From: Tannerella sp. oral taxon 808 | Lineage (GTDB): Bacteria; Bacteroidota; Bacteroidia; Bacteroidales; Tannerellaceae | Direction: 5' to 3' | Length of the DNA: 6,559 bases | NCBI GenBank assembly: GCA_002890585.1 | Contig: MIQB01000104.1 | Coordinates: 1-6,559 of the forward strand | In this document: positions 5,651 through 6,559 of the stretch, in pieces | How positions within the stretch are numbered: position 1 is the stretch's first letter | How the letters are laid out: every line of letters begins with the position of its first letter | Position numbers and translations under genes: made by a program | Notes under the pieces: generated by a model | Databases searched by the model: none | What the model saw: only the letters and a program-made list of their open reading frames with translations | What the model was told of the DNA's origin: nothing

Positions 5651-5707
5651 GGAAATGAGTTTGCACAAAGAAGATAGATCACCTTATTGGCGGATGGGGG
5701 ATGAGCC

Positions 5708-5759
5708 AAAAAAGCCCTGCCGGACGAAGAGGTTATCGCAACCCCCTTCGCCCGGCAGG
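5708..5759 (-). terminator. Intrinsic terminator of nhaA
   Basis: Read on the minus strand, CCTGCCGG (5759-5752) pairs with CCGGCAGG (5723-5716). The stem continues after one mismatch with five more pairs (5746-5750 with 5725-5729) and, past a small internal loop, four more (5740-5743 with 5731-5734). The run of A at 5708-5713 becomes six T after the stem. It begins 25 nt beyond the nhaA stop. Confidence 0.9.
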
Positions 5760-5784
5760 ACGCGCTATGCGTTGTCCGTCGCCT

Positions 5785-6559
5785 TTACGCTTTGTGCATC
5801 GGCAGGTGGCGCTTGAGGAAGAAGTATCCGACGATGCCCGACACGATGGAGCCGACGAAGATGCCCAGCTTGGCTTCGTTCAGCAAGGTCATGCCGATGT
5901 CTGGCACATTGACAAACGACAGGTTGGCGATGAAGAGTGACACCGTAAACCCAATGCCGCCCAGGATCGACACCCCGAAGAGGCTGCTCTTGGTGATGTC
6001 GGGCGAGATGGAGACGAGCCGCGCCTTGGCCGCGAGGTAGGAGAAGAGGAAGATGCCCACGGCCTTGCCGACAAAGAGGCCGAGGAAGATGGCCAAGGGT
6101 ATGCCGATGAGTGTGGAAGGATCGAAGCCCTCGAAGCGTACACCGGCGTTGACGAAGGCGAAAAGCGGCAGGATGAAGTAGCTCACCATGGGGTTGAGCT
6201 TCTCCACGATGCGCTGCAAGGGGCTGATCGTCTTCGAGCCTAAGTCGTGGATGTTGTTCAGGATAAGCACCTGGCCGGGGCTGAGCACGGAGGCGCGGCG
6301 AGAATGCTTGACTTGCGAGAAGTCGAGCAGCAAGAGCTGTTCGCGCATCGACTCGACGAAGGTGTCGAGCTTCACATTCGGGCGCGCGGGGACGGTGAAG
6401 GCGACCAGCACGCCGGCGATGGTCGAGTGGATGCCGGACTCGATGAACATGTACCAAACGATGAATCCACCGATGTAGTAGAAGAGCACGTTGTGGATGT
6501 TCAGCAGGCGTCCGCCCAAATAGAGCAGTGCAAGTATGACGGCGGAGATGAGCAGCGGC
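5785..6559 (-). CDS. nhaA: Na+/H+ antiporter NhaA, partial at the window edge
   Basis: Inner-membrane antiporter that expels Na+ (or Li+) in exchange for protons, for salt and pH homeostasis. The visible part is the C-terminal 257 residues, ending KRHLPMHKA and a TAA stop. The reading frame continues past 6559, so the TTG near 6517-6519 is an internal Leu codon, not a start. Recognisable family segments include LLNIHNVLFYYIGGFIVWY, SGIHSTIAGVLVAF, LPLFAFVNAGV, GLFVGKAVGIFLFSYLA and GIGFTVSLFIANLSF. The Lys in GLFVGKAVG (codon 6064-6066) matches Lys300 of E. coli NhaA. The ion-binding aspartates (Asp133, Asp163 and Asp164 in E. coli) lie in the missing N-terminal part and cannot be checked. 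A hydrophilic stretch of roughly 65 residues between helices (TVPARPNVKLDTF to IVEKLNP) corresponds to the long loop of this region. It is convergent with the upstream genes and has its own terminator. Confidence 0.96.
   Translation of the reverse strand, partial: PLLISAVILALLYLGGRLLNIHNVLFYYIGGFIVWYMFIESGIHSTIAGVLVAFTVPARPNVKLDTFVESMREQLLLLDFSQVKHSRRASVLSPGQVLILNNIHDLGSKTISPLQRIVEKLNPMVSYFILPLFAFVNAGVRFEGFDPSTLIGIPLAIFLGLFVGKAVGIFLFSYLAAKARLVSISPDITKSSLFGVSILGGIGFTVSLFIANLSFVNVPDIGMTLLNEAKLGIFVGSIVSGIVGYFFLKRHLPMHKA

Noticed and set aside
5336..5707. MITE or insertion sequence with terminal inverted repeats around the second array
   Set aside because: I looked for inverted repeats in the flanks and found none convincing; only the short direct repeat CCGCTGRGGAAATG is present.
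5131..5709. Long open frames on both strands through the second minisatellite, including one of 192 codons on the minus strand
   Set aside because: Several frames are open at once because of the stop-free 42-bp unit. The minus frame runs through the terminator at 5287 and antisense into the orphan gene, and the array lies between facing terminators.
5785..6519. nhaA as a complete gene starting at the TTG near 6519
   Set aside because: The frame continues upstream to the window edge with NhaA-like sequence (LLISAVILALLYLGG), so the gene is cut by the window rather than truncated in the genome.

Overview
The window looks like chromosomal DNA of a fairly GC-rich member of the Bacteroidota, probably order Bacteroidales. 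A Tannerella- or Porphyromonas-like oral lineage is my guess, not something the sequence proves. Three things point there. GuaA opens with the Bacteroidales-type N-terminus MHEKIIILDFGSQTTQ. There is a 66-residue winged-helix protein of the DUF2582 type, which is typical of this phylum. Three intergenic regions carry exact matches to the Bacteroidota -7 promoter box TAnnTTTG. Start codons mostly lack a strong Shine-Dalgarno sequence, as is usual in the phylum.

Layout, left to right. Positions 1-168 hold four copies of a 42-bp tandem repeat, each with a GC-rich palindrome; the array is cut by the window edge. A gene-poor stretch follows, with one doubtful 30-codon ORF. Next come a promoter box, a small winged-helix gene (470-670) and a strong intrinsic terminator. 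A second promoter box and a leader with CTACCC-like motifs spaced 11-12 bp apart precede guaA (914-2434, GMP synthase). copA (2442-4712, P1B-type copper-exporting ATPase) starts 7 bp after guaA, so the two look co-transcribed. After copA come hairpins, another promoter box and an unrecognised 118-residue protein (4908-5264) with its own strong terminator. A second, unrelated 42-bp minisatellite of seven units (5357-5650) lies between that terminator and the minus-strand terminator of nhaA. nhaA (Na+/H+ antiporter, minus strand) runs off the right edge and lacks its N-terminal part.

Functionally this is mostly housekeeping: the last step of GMP synthesis, copper efflux and sodium/proton homeostasis. 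I see no mobile element genes, CRISPR array, tRNA, rRNA or defence cassette. The unusual content is in the non-coding DNA: two unrelated minisatellites with the same 42-bp period, the phased repeats in the guaA leader, and the hairpin-rich region between copA and the orphan gene. I found no convincing new multi-gene system.
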